In this document: piece after piece, positions 36,424 to 45,774 of the stretch
How the letters are laid out: every line of letters starts with the position of its first letter
How positions within the stretch are numbered: the first letter of the stretch is position 1
Origin: JAFDBW01 sp963723355
GTDB taxonomy: Bacteria > Desulfobacterota > Desulfuromonadia > Desulfuromonadales > BM103
Length of the DNA: 64,000 bases
Direction: 5' to 3'
Assembly (NCBI GenBank): GCA_963723355.1
Contig: CAVRQQ010000002.1
Location: 124,001-188,000, forward strand
The notes under the pieces: generated by a model
The model's database searches: none
What the model saw: only the letters and a program-made list of their open reading frames with translations
Told to the model about the DNA's origin: nothing
Translations under genes and position numbers: made by a program

Positions 36424-36450
36424 AGCGAGCCGGATGGCTCGCTTTTTTTT
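36424..36450 (+). terminator. Second terminator hairpin, forward strand
   Basis: AGCGAGCC pairs with GGCTCGCT over GGAT, followed by eight T on the forward strand. It would block forward readthrough from the repeat region into metY antisense. Confidence 0.75.
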
Positions 36451-36469
36451 GATGAGTGCACTGCCAATT

Positions 36470-37756
36470 CTATTGGCTTGCTTTCAGCGCCTGATCAAGG
36501 TCTTCAATGATATCCTGAGCATCTTCGATACCAACCGAGACACGGATGTAATCCGGGCTGACGCCGGCAGCTATCTGCTCTTCTTCAGAAAGCTGCTGAT
36601 GCGTGGTGCTGCCGGGGTGAATAACCAGGGTCTTGGCATCACCGATGTTAGCCAGATGACTGCAGAGTTTGACAGAATCGATGAACCTGGCTCCGGCTTC
36701 CCTGCCACCCTTGATGCCGAAACCGAGGATTGCTCCCTGTCCGGCGGGCAGGTAACGCTTGGCGCGCTCATGATCCGGATGACTCTCCAGGCCGGGATAG
36801 TTCACCCATTCGACCAAAGGGTGCCCTTCCAGGAACTGGGCGACCTTGATGGCGTTCTCACAGTGCCTTGGCATACGCACATGCAATGTCTCAAGTCCCT
36901 GCAGGATTTGAAACGCGTTGAACGGCGAGATACAAGGGCCCATATCACGCAGCAGGGTGAGGCGCATTTTGAGAATGTAGGCCAATGGCCCGAGCGCTTC
37001 GTGGTAGATCAGACCGTGATAACTTGGGTCGGGAGTCGTGAATTCATCAAAACGGCCACTCGACCAGTCAAACTTGCCGCTGTCGACGACTGCGCCGCCG
37101 ATACTGGTACCGTGGCCACCAATGAACTTGGTCAGCGAGTAGCAGATGATGTCAGCACCGTGCTCAAAGGGTTTGAACAGGAACGGCGTGGTCACAGTGT
37201 TGTCAACAATGAAAGGCAGGCCATTGTCATGAGCAATACGTGCAATGATCTCGAAGTCATCAACATTATTCTTGGGGTTGCCGATTGACTCGCTGAATAC
37301 TGCTTTGGTCTTTTCATCAATCGCCTGGGCAACATTTGCCGGGTTGCTGCTGTCGACAAATTTGACCGTTATGCCCATGCGCTTCAGGGTGTAGTTGAAC
37401 ATGTTGTAAGACCCGCCGTAGAGATACTGGGTCGAAACAATATTGTCGCCGGCTTTGGCCAGGTTGAGGATCGCCAGGTTGATAGCCGCGGTACCCGAGG
37501 CAACAGCCAGTGCACCCACGCCACCATCCAATGCAGCCAGGCGCTGCTCAAGCACATCCGTGGTCGGATTCATGATGCGGGTATAGATGTTGCCCATCTC
37601 GGCGAGAGCAAAGAGGTTGGCCGCATGTTCACTGGAGTTGAAAACGTAGGAGCTGGTCTGGTAAATCGGTACCGCTCGGGAGTTGGTATCGGAATCCGGT
37701 GTGTGTCCGGCATGCAAAGCCTTGGTGCCAAGGCGATAGTCGGGCTGGTCTGACAT
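36470..37756 (-). CDS. metY: O-acetylhomoserine aminocarboxypropyltransferase (sulfhydrylase)
   Basis: A 428-residue PLP enzyme of the Cys/Met metabolism family. It makes homocysteine from O-acetylhomoserine and sulfide. The PLP lysine is in DIICYSLTKFIGGHGTSIGG; YGGSYNMFNYTLKRMGI and GCTS-free MetY features fit MetY better than MetB. It has its own promoter upstream and terminator downstream. With hom in the same window it belongs to methionine synthesis. Confidence 0.93.
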   Translation of the reverse strand: MSDQPDYRLGTKALHAGHTPDSDTNSRAVPIYQTSSYVFNSSEHAANLFALAEMGNIYTRIMNPTTDVLEQRLAALDGGVGALAVASGTAAINLAILNLAKAGDNIVSTQYLYGGSYNMFNYTLKRMGITVKFVDSSNPANVAQAIDEKTKAVFSESIGNPKNNVDDFEIIARIAHDNGLPFIVDNTVTTPFLFKPFEHGADIICYSLTKFIGGHGTSIGGAVVDSGKFDWSSGRFDEFTTPDPSYHGLIYHEALGPLAYILKMRLTLLRDMGPCISPFNAFQILQGLETLHVRMPRHCENAIKVAQFLEGHPLVEWVNYPGLESHPDHERAKRYLPAGQGAILGFGIKGGREAGARFIDSVKLCSHLANIGDAKTLVIHPGSTTHQQLSEEEQIAAGVSPDYIRVSVGIEDAQDIIEDLDQALKASQ

Positions 37757-37798
37757 ATCTGCTCTCCTTAGGTCATTTCTTCAAAGAAATCGGTTTTT

Positions 37799-37827
37799 AA
37801 TCATGCCAAATTTATCGTTTAAGTCAA
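37799..37827 (-). promoter_or_regulatory. Promoter of metY
   Basis: Read on the reverse strand: TTGACT (37827-37822), a 17-base spacer and ATGATT (37804-37799). The expected start is about 35 bases before the metY ATG. I see no SAM riboswitch in this short leader. Confidence 0.6.
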
Positions 37828-38015
37828 GAAGAAAAGGCAAGCATTCTACGGTGCTTAGCCGTTAAAATGTGTATGGCAAGCGGATCTGAATCAGATCATA
37901 TCATTTATATGGCATAAGCCAATGGGCCGGGAAAGAAACAGATCGCGTAATTTATCCGGAGTACAGATGGAGAGATGTCTTGCAGTCCCGCAGTGACTTG
38001 CTCTAATCTCTGCGC

Positions 38016-39673
38016 ATGGACAGTGTAATCTTTCAAGCGATGGCGGTGGAGGTCGGTCGTAAAGTGGCCGGCAGTCGGCTCGACAAGGTCGTTCAGATCT
38101 CGGCTGGCACCCTGGTCCTGAAATTATGGACCGGCCAGGAGAAGGTCCAGCTGCTGCTGAAGGCTGATGGCAGGGGCGCCTTCTTTCTGACCGTGAAGTC
38201 CATTCTGCCCCGGCCAGGCCGCCGCGGTTCTGCCAGTTGCTGCGAGCCCGCCTGCGACGCTTGACCAGCGTGCAGCCTGAGCCCCTGGATCGCATTCTTC
38301 ACCTGTATTTTATCGGCCCCGACAAAGAGCCCTACGACCTGGTTTTCGAGGCGTTCGGCGCACAGGGCAACCTGGTCCTGGTTGATGAGTCCGGTCACAT
38401 CGTCGATTTGCTCTTCCGGGAGGAGGGCAAACGCAGGCTGCTGCCTGGCGAGTTGTATCTCCTGCCGGAGCAGCAGGAACGGGTCTCGCTGTTCGGCGAG
38501 ACCCGGGATGTTGTCGCAGTATTTCAGGCAGCTGAACAGCAGGGTGATTTGAGCCACGCAAAGATAGCCCCGATGTCGCCTGCCCTGGCCTATACAATCT
38601 CAGAGGCAAGGCAGTCAGGTCAGAGTTTTGCAGCAATCATTACGCGCATCAGGGAGGTCTTCCAGTCAGGAAACTTTTCTGCCCTGCGGGTCAAATGGGA
38701 TGAGCAGTCCGGGCTTTTGCCGTTATCGCTTGGTGAACACAGCTGGACCATGGAAGAATTTCCCGATCTATCGGCTCTGGTCGAGGCGGGCCCGGCAGAA
38801 ACAGGTCAGGAGTCGGCAAAAGATCTCGCCGCACGTATCTCTGCAGTGATCCGCAAGCAACGCAAGCGACTCGCAAAGAGACTGGAGCATATTGCCACGG
38901 AAAGCGAACGGCAGGCCGACCCGGAACGGTTTCGCGTGATTGGCGATCTGCTGCTTGCCAATCTGCATCGATTCAAACGTGGCGATATCCAGGTTGAAGT
39001 GGAGGACTATTACCAGTCACCGGCCGTCCCGGTGAAGATTGAACTCGACAGTAAATTAACGCCGCAGGAGAACGCCGAGCGCTACTTCAAACTCTATCGC
39101 AAGGCCAGGCGCTCGACCGATCACCATGCCCGTCGCCTGCAGGAAACCCGCGAGGAAATGGAGTGGCTGGACCAGGTCGAGCTCTCCCTGGAAGAAGCTG
39201 CGACCGGTGAAGACCTTTACCAGGTACAGCTCGAGCTTGAAACGGCCGGCATGCTGAAACAGACCAAGGGGCAGCTCGGCAGGCGACAGACGACAAGACC
39301 GGAAGACCAGTTGTACAAAACAGTCACACCGGGAGGATGGCAACTTTACTGGGGCAAGAACAGTCGGACCAACGACTACGTCAGCCGGCACATGACCGGC
39401 CCCAATGACCTCTGGTTCCACGCCAAGGGGATGGCCGGTACGCACCTGGTCCTCAAGTGCGGTGAAAATGTCGGCGATGTGACGGAAGACGATACCCTGT
39501 TTGCGGCGTCGATCGCCGCAGGTTATTCGAAGGGGAAGGATGCCGGCAAGGTCGAAGTAATCGTTGCCAGAGGCCGTGATGTCAAGAAACCAAAGGGTGC
39601 TCGACCGGGACTCGTCACGGTCGATTCATACCGCTCCGTCATGGTCATACCGCTCCGTCCCGACACCGGTTGA
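38016..39673 (+). CDS. NFACT family (RqcH/FbpA-like) protein, one frameshift
   Basis: The N-terminal part (MDSVIFQAMAVEVG, then SRLDKVVQIS and LLLKADGRGAFFLT) is in one frame and the rest in another. A one-base loss in the GC-rich stretch about 38215-38225 explains it; shifted, the text reads PPRFCQLLRARLRRL. The middle is coiled coil (QKRLAKRLEHI, RRSTDHHARRLQETREEMEWL). The C-terminal NFACT-R domain has GWQLYWGKNSRTNDYVS and NDLWFHAKGMAGTHLVL. Such proteins act in ribosome-associated quality control (RqcH adds alanine tails) or were named fibronectin-binding. The cytoplasmic RqcH role is the better guess. Confidence 0.85.
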
Positions 39674-39685
39674 GCGAGGTTTCTG

Positions 39686-39715
39686 CCAGCCCCCAGCCCC
39701 CAGTCCCCAGCCCCC
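39686..39715. repeat. Heptanucleotide tandem repeat (CCAGCCC)4
   Basis: Four 7-base units (CCAGCCC, CCAGCCC, CCAGTCC, CCAGCCC) lie between the NFACT gene and the tRNA promoter. Confidence 0.75.
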
Positions 39716-39724
39716 GTTTTTTCC

Positions 39725-39753
39725 TTGCAATGGTATTTCCCTTTTGCTATAAA
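39725..39753 (+). promoter_or_regulatory. Promoter of tRNA-Leu
   Basis: TTGCAA (39725-39730), a 17-base spacer and TATAAA (39748-39753). The transcript would start about ten bases before the tRNA. Confidence 0.75.
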
Positions 39754-39769
39754 TTGCCCTCGCTTGATT

Positions 39770-39856
39770 GCCGAAGTGGTGGAATTGGTAGACACGCTAG
39801 GTTCAGGGTCTAGTGCTCGTATGGGCGTGGGAGTTCGAGTCTCCCCTTCGGCACCA
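39770..39856 (+). tRNA. tRNA-Leu (anticodon CAG)
   Basis: An 87-base class II tRNA. The acceptor stem GCCGAAG pairs with CTTCGGC, followed by A and an encoded CCA. The D-arm reads TGGTGGAATTGGTAGACAC as in other tRNA-Leu, the anticodon loop TTCAGGG gives CAG, a long variable arm follows, and the T-arm is GGGAGTTCGAGTCTCCC. It has its own promoter and terminator. Confidence 0.97.
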
Positions 39857-39865
39857 CATATTCGA

Positions 39866-39905
39866 AAAAGGCCGTAACCTGACTGGTTACGGCCTTTTCT
39901 TTTTT
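39866..39905 (+). terminator. Terminator after tRNA-Leu
   Basis: AAAAGGCCGTAACC pairs with GGTTACGGCCTTTT over five bases, followed by CTTTTTT. Confidence 0.9.
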
Positions 39906-40421
39906 CCAGGTTGCGCTTTGGTTGCGGATAGTTGCTTCGTCAGCTCACAATGCACTAGGCTACAACTCCTTGCGACAGAAGACAGGTTGGTACAACAAGT
40001 TACAACAAACTCTTTTGAATATTACGATATCGTAACATACTGAATAATGGTGTTTTTATTGGTTTTGGTGTGTTGTAAATTATCGTGGATCGTGAAGATT
40101 TAGAGCTCGACAGATGGGACTTAAAATCCCTTGTTATGCAGATAGTGGCATTTGGTTGCATATAGGTTGCGTATTATGACATTTTTTGTGCAACCAGAGC
40201 AGTTTTTGTAAAATTAAGTGATTGTATTTATAGGGTTTTTCCGGCGTCGCGAATCTCCCCATCTACGCGAATCTGATTGAGGTCACCTGCAAAGGTGGCC
40301 TTTGTGTTTGATCTGTAGTCGTTCGTTTAAAAATTTTACAGACTTTAATCGGGATCGTCGAAGATTTGGTCTTTGGAGCTCTGACTGGGGTAACTAATAA
40401 CAGATAGTTGGCAGGGCCATG
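39906..40421. other. Gene-free stretch between tRNA-Leu and moeA
   Basis: About 515 bases, AT-rich and with no credible coding frame. Visible items: a perfect 14-base palindrome TTACGATATCGTAA (40022-40035); several GGTTGC words (around 39910-39925 and 40153-40170); and a hairpin AGGTCACC/GGTGGCCT near 40290-40311 followed by TTTGTGTTT. A degraded integration site beside the tRNA is possible, but no integrase remains. Confidence 0.5.
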
Positions 40422-41618
40422 TTATGTGCTTTCGATTAATAGGACCTGAACTTGGTCTCCTGCATTCAAGGAACTTACATTAGTCGGCACAGCGAGAATC
40501 GCGTTCTTGGTTGCGAGGCAGCGGTTCTGCCCGGATCCTTGTCGTTGAGATACTGTCACTTGGTATCTGTTCTCCTCCCATTGCAGTGAACACCACAGAA
40601 ACGCTTGCCGTTTCCCGCCTCCCTTTACTTCATGCATCAGTGTTGCCATGCGTTTTTTCGGCAAGACATCGACCTGCCCGGAGAGTTGTTTGATGGCCGG
40701 TGTTGCGAATAGCTCAAATGTTGTAGCCGTTGCCGCAGGGTTGCCTGGAAGACCGAAGAATGGAATTCCTTCAATCTTGCCGAACAACACGGGTTTGCCG
40801 GGTTTGATGGCGACCTTCCAGAAGATCTTTTCAAAGTTGCGGTTTTGCAGGGTAGCTTGGACATGATCTTTTTCGCCAACTGAAACCCCGCCTGTCGTGA
40901 TGATGAGGTCTGTATCGAGTGACTGTTCGATGAGTTGCGCCAGAGTTTTCTGATCATCTGCTCCAATCCCAAGACAGACCGGGGTGCAGCCACATTCTAA
41001 CAATCGTGTTCTGAGGAAGTGCTGGTTGGAGTTAATGATTTGCCCAGGGCCGGGTGTCTGACCGAGTTCTATCAGCTCATCTCCTGTAGAGATTACAGCT
41101 ACCCGCAGGCGAGGGTAGACACAAACCTGTTCGACGCCGGCACTTGACAGAAGAGCTATTTCCCCGGCTTTTAACACCGTGCCGGAATCGACAAGAACCT
41201 CATCGGATGAATACTCTTCCGCTGCATAGCGAACATGTTGTCCTTGTCTCGGACTCTCTTTGAGAAAGATTTTATTATCTTCTTCTGCGGCCTCTTCAAT
41301 CGGAATGACCGTGTTTGTACCTTCGGGGAGTACGGCACCGGTCGTAATGCGTACGGCCTCGCCGGGATTCAAACTGCCTGAAAAAGGGTGCCCTGCGTAT
41401 GAGGCACCAATGATCGAAAGCCCTGTATCAGCATTATCCGGTATACCGTTAATCGCAAAGCCGTCCATGGCCGAATTGTCCCAGCGTGGCATCTGCCAAA
41501 GAGCTTTTGCCGGTTTGGCAAGGACAAGGCCGGATGCTTCATGTAAAGAGGTCTCGCGTGGTTCCATCGGGAGGATAGATTCGATAACACAGTGTAAGGC
41601 TTGATCGTAGCTGATCAT
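40422..41618 (-). CDS. moeA: Molybdopterin molybdotransferase MoeA
   Basis: A 398-residue MoeA that inserts molybdate into adenylylated molybdopterin. Hallmarks are PRWDNSAMDGFAING, ITTGAVLPEGTNTVIPIEEA, the VISTGDELIELGQ and LIITTGGVSVGEKDHVQ loops and IPFFGLPGNPAATATTFE. I start at ATG 41618 after GGGAGAA; a longer frame to 41681 lacks a ribosome site. It is the last gene of the reverse molybdenum operon. Confidence 0.93.
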   Translation of the reverse strand: MISYDQALHCVIESILPMEPRETSLHEASGLVLAKPAKALWQMPRWDNSAMDGFAINGIPDNADTGLSIIGASYAGHPFSGSLNPGEAVRITTGAVLPEGTNTVIPIEEAAEEDNKIFLKESPRQGQHVRYAAEEYSSDEVLVDSGTVLKAGEIALLSSAGVEQVCVYPRLRVAVISTGDELIELGQTPGPGQIINSNQHFLRTRLLECGCTPVCLGIGADDQKTLAQLIEQSLDTDLIITTGGVSVGEKDHVQATLQNRNFEKIFWKVAIKPGKPVLFGKIEGIPFFGLPGNPAATATTFELFATPAIKQLSGQVDVLPKKRMATLMHEVKGGGKRQAFLWCSLQWEENRYQVTVSQRQGSGQNRCLATKNAILAVPTNVSSLNAGDQVQVLLIEST

Positions 41619-41638
41619 GGTTGTTCTCCCGAATACGT

Positions 41639-42727
41639 CTAATCCAGAGGAATTGTCCAAAGGCTGCGCTTCCTCAAACATATCTGCAAGTCGTCTCCGA
41701 TGGCATAGCCAAGGTCCCGCATGGCGCAGTTGGGCAACTCCACATCGACCGAGACTTCGCTCTCATGCAGCTTGACGCAAAGCGTGTGGGTGCCGCCGAA
41801 TGCCAGGATATCCGTAACGATCGCCTGGAAAAGGTTGTCCTGCAACTCTGGTCCGATAGGCTTGTTGAGCCGGATGATGACAACTTCTTCCGAACGGATG
41901 CCGGTTGCATACCTTTGCCCTGCCTGGGCATTCATGTGTCCTGGAACAATCAATCTGATTGTATTTCCCATTTGTATGGACCCGTCCGGGAGGATTTTTT
42001 CTGCTGTCATGTCAAAGATATTTTGGTTGCGCAGGAAACGAGCGACATCCAGGGTTTCAGGCCGATAATAGATGTCGTCTCTGGACCCGACCTGGCATAG
42101 TTTACCTTGGATCATGACGGCTATCTTCTCGCCCAGCATGAATGCTTCTTCCTGGTCGTGTGTGACGTGGAGGATGGTCACGCCAAGTTGCCGGTTGATC
42201 TCGCGCAGCTTGACCTGGAGCTGGCGCTTGATGGTTGCATCCAACGCCGAGAAAGGTTCGTCGAGAAATAGCATCCTGGGTTGCGGCAACAGCGCCCTGG
42301 CCAGGGCGACACGCTGCTTCTCTCCTCCCGACAGGCTCATGACGTCTTCTCGGTCGATAATGCTGTGCAGATCGAGAAGGACCAGCAGGTTGTTGAGGCG
42401 ATCTTCGGTCTCTTTTTTGTCGAGACCGCGCCTTTTCGCGCCGAATAAAATATTTTCACGGGCACTGAGATGCGGGAACAGGGCTAGGTCCTGCGGCAGG
42501 TACGAGATGTGACGTTGTTCAGGCCTTGAGCTGGTCACATCCTGACCGTTGAGCCAGACGCTTCCATTACTTGAAGGGATCAGGCCCATACATGTTTCCA
42601 GGAAGAGCGTTTTCCCGGCGCCTGAGGGGCCGAGCAGGGTTAAATAAGTTTCCTTCCCGAGATCAAGATCAATTGGCCCCAGGGAAAAGTCACCCCGTTG
42701 TGCCTTGAGTCCTTCAGCCCTGATCAT
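41639..42727 (-). CDS. modC: Molybdate/tungstate ABC transporter ATP-binding protein
   Basis: A 362-residue ABC ATPase. Walker A is LLGPSGAGKT, the signature LSGGEKQRVALARAL, Walker B RMLFLDEPFSALD and the switch HVTHDQEEA. A C-terminal TOBE-like domain (about 290-355, IVTDILAFGGTHTLCVKL) fits molybdate or tungstate systems of the ModC/WtpC type. Which metal oxyanion it takes cannot be told from sequence. It overlaps modB by 4 bases (ATGA). Confidence 0.88.
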   Translation of the reverse strand: MIRAEGLKAQRGDFSLGPIDLDLGKETYLTLLGPSGAGKTLFLETCMGLIPSSNGSVWLNGQDVTSSRPEQRHISYLPQDLALFPHLSARENILFGAKRRGLDKKETEDRLNNLLVLLDLHSIIDREDVMSLSGGEKQRVALARALLPQPRMLFLDEPFSALDATIKRQLQVKLREINRQLGVTILHVTHDQEEAFMLGEKIAVMIQGKLCQVGSRDDIYYRPETLDVARFLRNQNIFDMTAEKILPDGSIQMGNTIRLIVPGHMNAQAGQRYATGIRSEEVVIIRLNKPIGPELQDNLFQAIVTDILAFGGTHTLCVKLHESEVSVDVELPNCAMRDLGYAIGDDLQICLRKRSLWTIPLD

Positions 42728-43509
42728 GTCTTGGACTCCAGTACCTTTCTAACCCCGAAGAGCACGAGCAACGAGATGCCGATCAGGATCACCACAAGAG
42801 TCACGGCATTGGGTAGATCAGCCTTAGACATTGCCAGGTAAATGCTGCTCGGCAGAGTCACTGTCTGTCCCTTGGCCGTTCCGGCCACCATGACGGTCGC
42901 GCCAAATTCGCCAATGGCTCTTGCCCAGGTTAGAATGATCGCTGCCAAAATGCCCCGTTTGGCCAATGGCAGAGTGACATGGCGAAAGCTGCCGAAGGCC
43001 GTACAGCCGAGTAAACGGGCCACATGCTCTTGGCGCGGATTGATCTGCTCGAAGGTTGCTTTGAGCATGCGGATGCTGATTGCGACAATGACGGTGAATT
43101 GGGCGAGCACGATGCCGGCGACTGTGAAAGGGAGTGTTATCCCGAAACCGGAGAGTATCCGGCCAACGCTTGTGTTCCAGGACATCAGGATGAGGGTCCC
43201 TAGTGCGATGGGGGTCAAAACCATCGGCAGGTCGATAAACGTATCGATCAAGCGTTTGCCAGGAAAGTCGATTCTGGCCAGAGCGTATGCCGAAGGTATC
43301 GCAATGACGATTGCGATTAAGCTGCTGACCGTTGCAGCAAAGAGGCTCAATGTAACTGCCGAGCGGAGGTCGCTTCTGGAAAGCTGTTCCATAAAGTGTC
43401 CCACGCTGAAGAACGAGGCCTGACTGCTGATGAGTAGAAGGAAGTAGCACGCCAATAAACCGAGAGGCAAGAGCATGCTGAGTTTGAAGACCTTATCGCG
43501 ATGAAGCAT
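42724..43509 (-). CDS. modB: Molybdate/tungstate ABC transporter permease
   Basis: A 261-residue inner-membrane permease with about six hydrophobic helices and the EAA-type loop HVARLLGCTAFGSFRHVTLPL that docks the ATPase. The later ILTWARAIGEFGATVMVAG is typical of ModB/CysT/WtpB permeases. The start is ATG 43509, overlapping the modA stop (TGATG). Confidence 0.88.
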   Translation of the reverse strand: MLHRDKVFKLSMLLPLGLLACYFLLLISSQASFFSVGHFMEQLSRSDLRSAVTLSLFAATVSSLIAIVIAIPSAYALARIDFPGKRLIDTFIDLPMVLTPIALGTLILMSWNTSVGRILSGFGITLPFTVAGIVLAQFTVIVAISIRMLKATFEQINPRQEHVARLLGCTAFGSFRHVTLPLAKRGILAAIILTWARAIGEFGATVMVAGTAKGQTVTLPSSIYLAMSKADLPNAVTLVVILIGISLLVLFGVRKVLESKT

Positions 43510-44330
43510 CACCACACCTCACTAAGTGTAAAGGTGCCGCCAATAGCTGCTTTGGGAGCGAATTGTCGGGCTTCGGCTTCCGAAGTCAGGTATCCCCACT
43601 TTTTAAATATTGCCTGACCTTCCCGAGAGGTGAGGAACGCAAGAAAGGCCTTTGCTCCTTGCGGGTTCTCTGAACTGCGAAGTTTGGCTCCCGGGATGTA
43701 AGCTAGGCGCGGGATTTCATCCGGGCGGGGAAGGACCGCCTCCATTGCATCAGGTTGCCATGCGGCAAATTCTCGCCAGCCGATGACGACATCGACCATG
43801 TTCAGGGGGATCATGGCCGCTGTCTTGGCACAGCTCTCCACCATTCCCTTCAGGTTAGGACGTACGGTCTCCAGTAGATGATTGGCGTGCAGCATTTCTA
43901 TAGCGTACAAGCCAACACAGACACCGTCCGGGTCAGCGAGACCGATGCGCAGGTTCTCACTCTTCAAGTCATCCAAAGATTTGATGTTCAATGGGTTGCC
44001 TTTGGCGACGATGAGTGCTGGGACAAGGTAGGCTATGGTCGTCGGTTCTTCGGCAACCAGCCCAAATTCAATGGCCTTCTGCATGTAATCTGGTGAGCCA
44101 GGGATGTAGAGATCACCTTGACCCGACAGGAGGATCTGATTCAGCATCGCTCCTGATCCGCCCAAATTAAGAAAAACTGGGATGCCGGTTCTGGTTTCAA
44201 AGGTTTGCGCGGCTTCATCAAGGGGCGGTTGGGAAGCTGCTCCGGCGAAGACCATGACCGGCAGCTTATCTTTGGCCTGAGCAGTTTCGAAGCTGGCGAG
44301 TAAAATAAGAAGGAGCAGAAGTCTAGTCAT
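43509..44330 (-). CDS. modA: Molybdate/tungstate-type substrate-binding protein
   Basis: A 273-residue periplasmic binding protein with a signal peptide (TRLLLLLILLASFETAQA). The mature part opens LPVMVFAGAASQPPLDEAA and has LNLGGSGAMLNQILLSGQGDLYIPGS, the ligand-binding pattern of the ModA/WtpA family. The start is ATG 44330, which overlaps the frame-corrected end of modE (44323). Together with modB and modC it forms a complete importer. Confidence 0.85.
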   Translation of the reverse strand: MTRLLLLLILLASFETAQAKDKLPVMVFAGAASQPPLDEAAQTFETRTGIPVFLNLGGSGAMLNQILLSGQGDLYIPGSPDYMQKAIEFGLVAEEPTTIAYLVPALIVAKGNPLNIKSLDDLKSENLRIGLADPDGVCVGLYAIEMLHANHLLETVRPNLKGMVESCAKTAAMIPLNMVDVVIGWREFAAWQPDAMEAVLPRPDEIPRLAYIPGAKLRSSENPQGAKAFLAFLTSREGQAIFKKWGYLTSEAEARQFAPKAAIGGTFTLSEVW

Positions 44331-44684
44331 CGTCGACAGCCTCCGCGTCCGGAAAACAAACGACGAAGCAGCGGTCAGCTTCGGCGTTGACATTTTCCTT
44401 CATTGCTTGAAATTTCTCCAACAGCTTAAAGGCATCAGGCGTCAAATGAGTTGCCCCGCCATCTTTGCCGCCTGTCTCTTCTCAATCAAGGGGAATGGAG
44501 CAGTCTCCTCCATGGCCCGCAACTGTGCCCACACTTTACGGTACGACATGCCGAGTTCGCGGGAAGCGGCATTAATGGACCCTTTAAGATGGATGGCTGA
44601 CAGGATGCGGTAACGGCCGTCTCCGAGGAAAGGCTTTCCGTCAACTTCCAGCCAGATTTTGCTGCGAACTTCCAATTGGTTCAT
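44323..44684 (-). CDS. modE: ModE-type HTH regulator without TOBE domain, one frameshift
   Basis: About 120 residues. The winged-helix domain is clear: DGRYRILSAIHLKGSINAASRELGMSYRKVWAQL. The frame stops early as written, but a lost base at about 44475 restores PLIEKR.GGKDGGATHLTPD followed by AFKLLEKFQAMKEN and an end at 44323. Full ModE proteins carry a molybdate-binding TOBE pair after the HTH; here the protein ends, so it is an HTH-only form. The start is ATG 44684. A ModE-like operator lies upstream of the operon at 45775-45797. Confidence 0.82.
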
Positions 44685-45189
44685 GACAGATAGAGCTTGA
44701 TAATCAAGTCGCAAAGACCTTTTGCGTCATTAATATCGTAAAGGGGGACATCAATATTCAAAGAGCTATCCGAGGCAACCGCAATGAGGGTGTCATCATG
44801 GTTTTCACCACGACAGAGAAGTTCTTGGCTCCTTTCACGACGATGCACTTCGATTTTCGCCATAGCACTCAATTTAAAGCCCTCAGTCAGAACAAGGTCG
44901 ACATCCTGAAAGTAGGTGTGAACCGTATCCGCCAATGAAGGCTCCATTTGTGAGGGATATTTTTTGATCATGGCAAGCTTTTCTGAAGAGCTGATCAACA
45001 TTGTATCCGCACCCGCCTGGGTCAGTCGCCATGAGTCTTCCCCTCATGGTCGATGTCGAAGCTATGGGCGTCGTGCTTGACCACGCCGATCATGTAGCCC
45101 CGTCGTTTCATTTCGGCGATCATTTTTTCGAGCAGTGTGGTTTTACCCGTATCACTCTTTGCAACGATCGAGACAACCGGTGGGTTCAT
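44681..45189 (-). CDS. mobB: Molybdopterin-guanine dinucleotide biosynthesis protein MobB, one frameshift
   Basis: A GTP-binding partner of MobA. The P-loop is IVAKSDTGKTTLLEKMI, then MIGVVKHDAHSFDIDHEGK. The frame breaks at about 45037 where one G seems lost (GGGAAGGACTCA expected); after correction it continues SWRLTQAGADTMLISSSEKLA and VDLVLTEGFKLSAMAKIEVHR, the normal MobB C-terminal half. It overlaps modE by 4 bases. Confidence 0.85.
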
Positions 45190-45207
45190 TCCTGGCCCTC
45201 CTTGATC

Positions 45208-45765
45208 TTACTTCAGGTCTTCCGGAGTATTGATGTTCAGTAAGGCTCTTCTTCCATCCTTGGGCATGTTCTGCCATTCCAGAAAACGTACATTCAGTTG
45301 CGGGTAAAGCGCAAAGATACTTTCCCTGCCACGCTTGAGAGCCTCATCGAAAACCGGAAGACAACTTTTGTGATAGAACGCAAAGACAGGCTCATAGCCG
45401 CGTGGAGTTAGTGGCACGATCGCATCGGCACCTTCACGTAAGGCGAAACAATAATTCGACTATGCGGCTATCTGGATAAGGCATATCGCAGGGTGTTACA
45501 AATACCCAGTCTGTTTCAGCCGATTTAAACCGGCATGAAGATGCCGCCGAGCGCACTTCCGGGAAAATGTCCGGGATAGCCGGGATATCTGGCCAAGCCA
45601 GGTCAGGGCGATTACTCGGCGAATGATCACCCGAGAGAAAAGTTGTTGAAGAAAGTCTAAAGAGTTCGAACAAGAAGGGTTTGCTCCAGAGATTCGAATG
45701 AGGGCTTTGTCACGTCCCATGCGGATACTTTTCCCACCAGCCAGTAAAACTCCTGTGACTTTTAT
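45208..45765 (-). pseudogene. mobA: Molybdenum cofactor guanylyltransferase MobA, frame broken at two or more places
   Basis: Three pieces in different frames together give a normal MobA: GVLLAGGKSIRMGRDKALI (nucleotide loop), then PFLFELFRLSS and WVFVTPCDMPYPDSRIVELL, then PLTPRGYEPVFAFYHKSCLP and LLNINTPEDL. Breaks are near 45678 (a C-run, three instead of four) and 45438. No good start codon precedes the first piece (GTC or ATA only), so a further error is likely. MobA attaches GMP to molybdopterin to form the cofactor NarG needs. It heads the reverse molybdenum operon. Confidence 0.8.
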
Positions 45766-45774
45766 ATCTTATTT

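Noticed and set aside
36176..37288. Forward frame of 370 codons opposite metY
   Set aside because: It is antisense to metY and begins inside the repeat element; no family features.
37757..37860. SAM riboswitch upstream of metY
   Set aside because: The leader after the predicted start is only about 35 bases and lacks SAM-I or SAM-II features.
39813..40043. Forward frame of 76 codons after the tRNA
   Set aside because: It begins inside the tRNA and crosses its terminator; no protein features.
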